Below, in pieces: positions 6,992-7,417 of a stretch of 7,417 bases of DNA (position 1 is its first letter; each line of letters starts with the position of its first letter). The DNA is from Colimorpha sp045639845 (GTDB lineage Bacteria > Bacteroidota > Bacteroidia > Bacteroidales > P3): positions 1 to 7,417 of the forward strand of contig JAZUDW010000045.1 of the NCBI GenBank assembly GCA_045639845.1, in the 5' to 3' direction. The notes below the pieces were generated by a model that made no database searches, had not been told where the DNA came from, and saw nothing but the letters and a program-made list of their open reading frames with translations. Both the position numbers and the translations under genes were made by a program.

Positions 6992-7204
6992 ATGAAAAAA
7001 GTAATCGTTTGCCTCGCTGGCATTGCTTTCTTAGCTTCTTTGGCAAGCTGCAACCACACTTGCACTTGCAAAACTTACGCTGCGGGCGTTGTTATCAACA
7101 CCAACGAAGACGTAGAACTTGACCGCGACACTTATAAAAAGTGCTCCGATATGAACACCATCGCCACTATTGCTGGCACCAAGAATGGTATAGAATGTTA
7201 CTAA
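6992..7204 (+). CDS. Small Cys-rich lipoprotein
   Basis: The product has 70 residues. Residues 1-19 form a type II signal peptide (MKK start, hydrophobic core IVCLAGIAFLASL) with lipobox LASC and lipidated Cys20, so the mature protein of 51 residues is anchored to a membrane. Besides the lipid-bearing Cys, the mature part has Cys24 and Cys26 in a CTC motif, Cys51 and Cys69, an even number that could form two disulfides; dsbD in the window could act on such bonds, but no link is shown. The organisation (CxC soon after the lipid Cys, an acidic middle, a Cys near the end) resembles short lipoproteins of unknown function that are common in Bacteroidales. It is a complete single-gene unit with its own consensus promoter and a strong terminator 21 bp after the stop, which argues for real expression. 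Function is unknown. Confidence 0.85.
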   Translation: MKKVIVCLAGIAFLASLASCNHTCTCKTYAAGVVINTNEDVELDRDTYKKCSDMNTIATIAGTKNGIECY

Positions 7205-7225
7205 TCTCAACAACACATTCTGTAT

Positions 7226-7272
7226 AATGGCGGCATCATCTACCGAGATGGTGTCGCCATTCTCTTTTTCTC
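7226..7272 (+). terminator. Intrinsic terminator of the small lipoprotein gene
   Basis: A 16-bp stem (7226-7241 with 7246-7261), continuous apart from two G-T pairs, has a 4-nt loop ACCG and is followed by CTCTTTTTCTC. It starts about 21 bp after the lipoprotein stop and fits a rho-independent terminator on the plus strand. Confidence 0.85.
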
Positions 7273-7417
7273 GACACACACTTACAATAACTACAAGCAC
7301 CGACTCGTGTGCCGTACGAGATGGAAGACTGTCGTTGACATGATTCCCTTCATCTTCTTTTCAAACGGGTTTGTTCTAATCCCAATCCCCCCACAATAGG
7401 AATCCCTTTATCAAACA

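Noticed and set aside
7031..7300. Minus-strand 89-codon frame over the small lipoprotein
   Set aside because: It runs antisense through the lipoprotein gene and its terminator; the plus strand has a lipobox, promoter and terminator.
7350..7415. Minus-strand frame entering from the right edge (ends GLGLEQTRLKRR, stop at 7352-7350)
   Set aside because: It could be the tail of a convergent gene, but only 21 codons are visible, there is no terminator after it and no recognisable motif, so it cannot be supported.

Overview
The window looks like a chromosomal stretch of a Bacteroidales bacterium (Bacteroides/Prevotella type; the exact genus cannot be fixed from sequence alone). Four sites match the Bacteroidetes primary-sigma promoter, a -7 box TAnnTTTG; three of them have a recognisable TTTG or TTG about 18-20 bp upstream, and the fourth has only a weak candidate. 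Shine-Dalgarno sequences are weak or absent before the starts, and the small lipoproteins, the large secreted repeat protein and the DsbD-type protein all fit that group.

Layout. (1) 1-1163, minus: the first 387 codons of a large secreted protein with a clear signal peptide, running off the left edge and transcribed from a promoter near 1334-1341. (2) 1164-1738: promoter and leader of that gene plus a stretch with no convincing gene. (3) 1739-3436, plus: a tightly packed, overlapping run of four reading frames. They are an unrecognised 69-residue ORF, an N-terminal fragment related to agmatine/peptidyl-arginine deiminases, an RNase HI-like protein that has lost three of its four catalytic acids, and a lipoprotein with a formylglycine-generating-enzyme (FGE/SUMF1) fold domain. 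(4) 3496-4053, plus: a broken remnant of a large serine recombinase that reads antisense into a tRNA gene. (5) 3909-4094, minus: an initiator tRNA(CAU) gene with a consensus promoter and a near-ideal intrinsic terminator. (6) 4301-6491, minus: a monocistronic dsbD-type thiol:disulfide interchange gene with its own promoter and terminator. (7) 6471-6895: about 400 bp without a convincing gene. (8) 6896-7272, plus: a complete small transcription unit (promoter, 70-residue Cys-rich lipoprotein, terminator). (9) 7273-7417: nothing that can be assigned.

How it fits together. The dsbD unit, the tRNA and the small lipoprotein look like stable chromosomal genes, each with its own signals. The block 1739-4053 looks like accessory DNA: truncated or catalytically degenerate relatives of enzymes, short overlapping frames, and a decayed recombinase abutting a tRNA gene, which is a common integration site. 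The most interesting part is the cluster 1739-3436, in which two genes encode apparent pseudo-enzymes (RNase H fold without its acids; a deiminase N-terminus without its catalytic C-terminal part) next to an exported FGE-fold lipoprotein. Whether it is a functional undescribed unit or simply decaying island DNA cannot be decided from this sequence alone.
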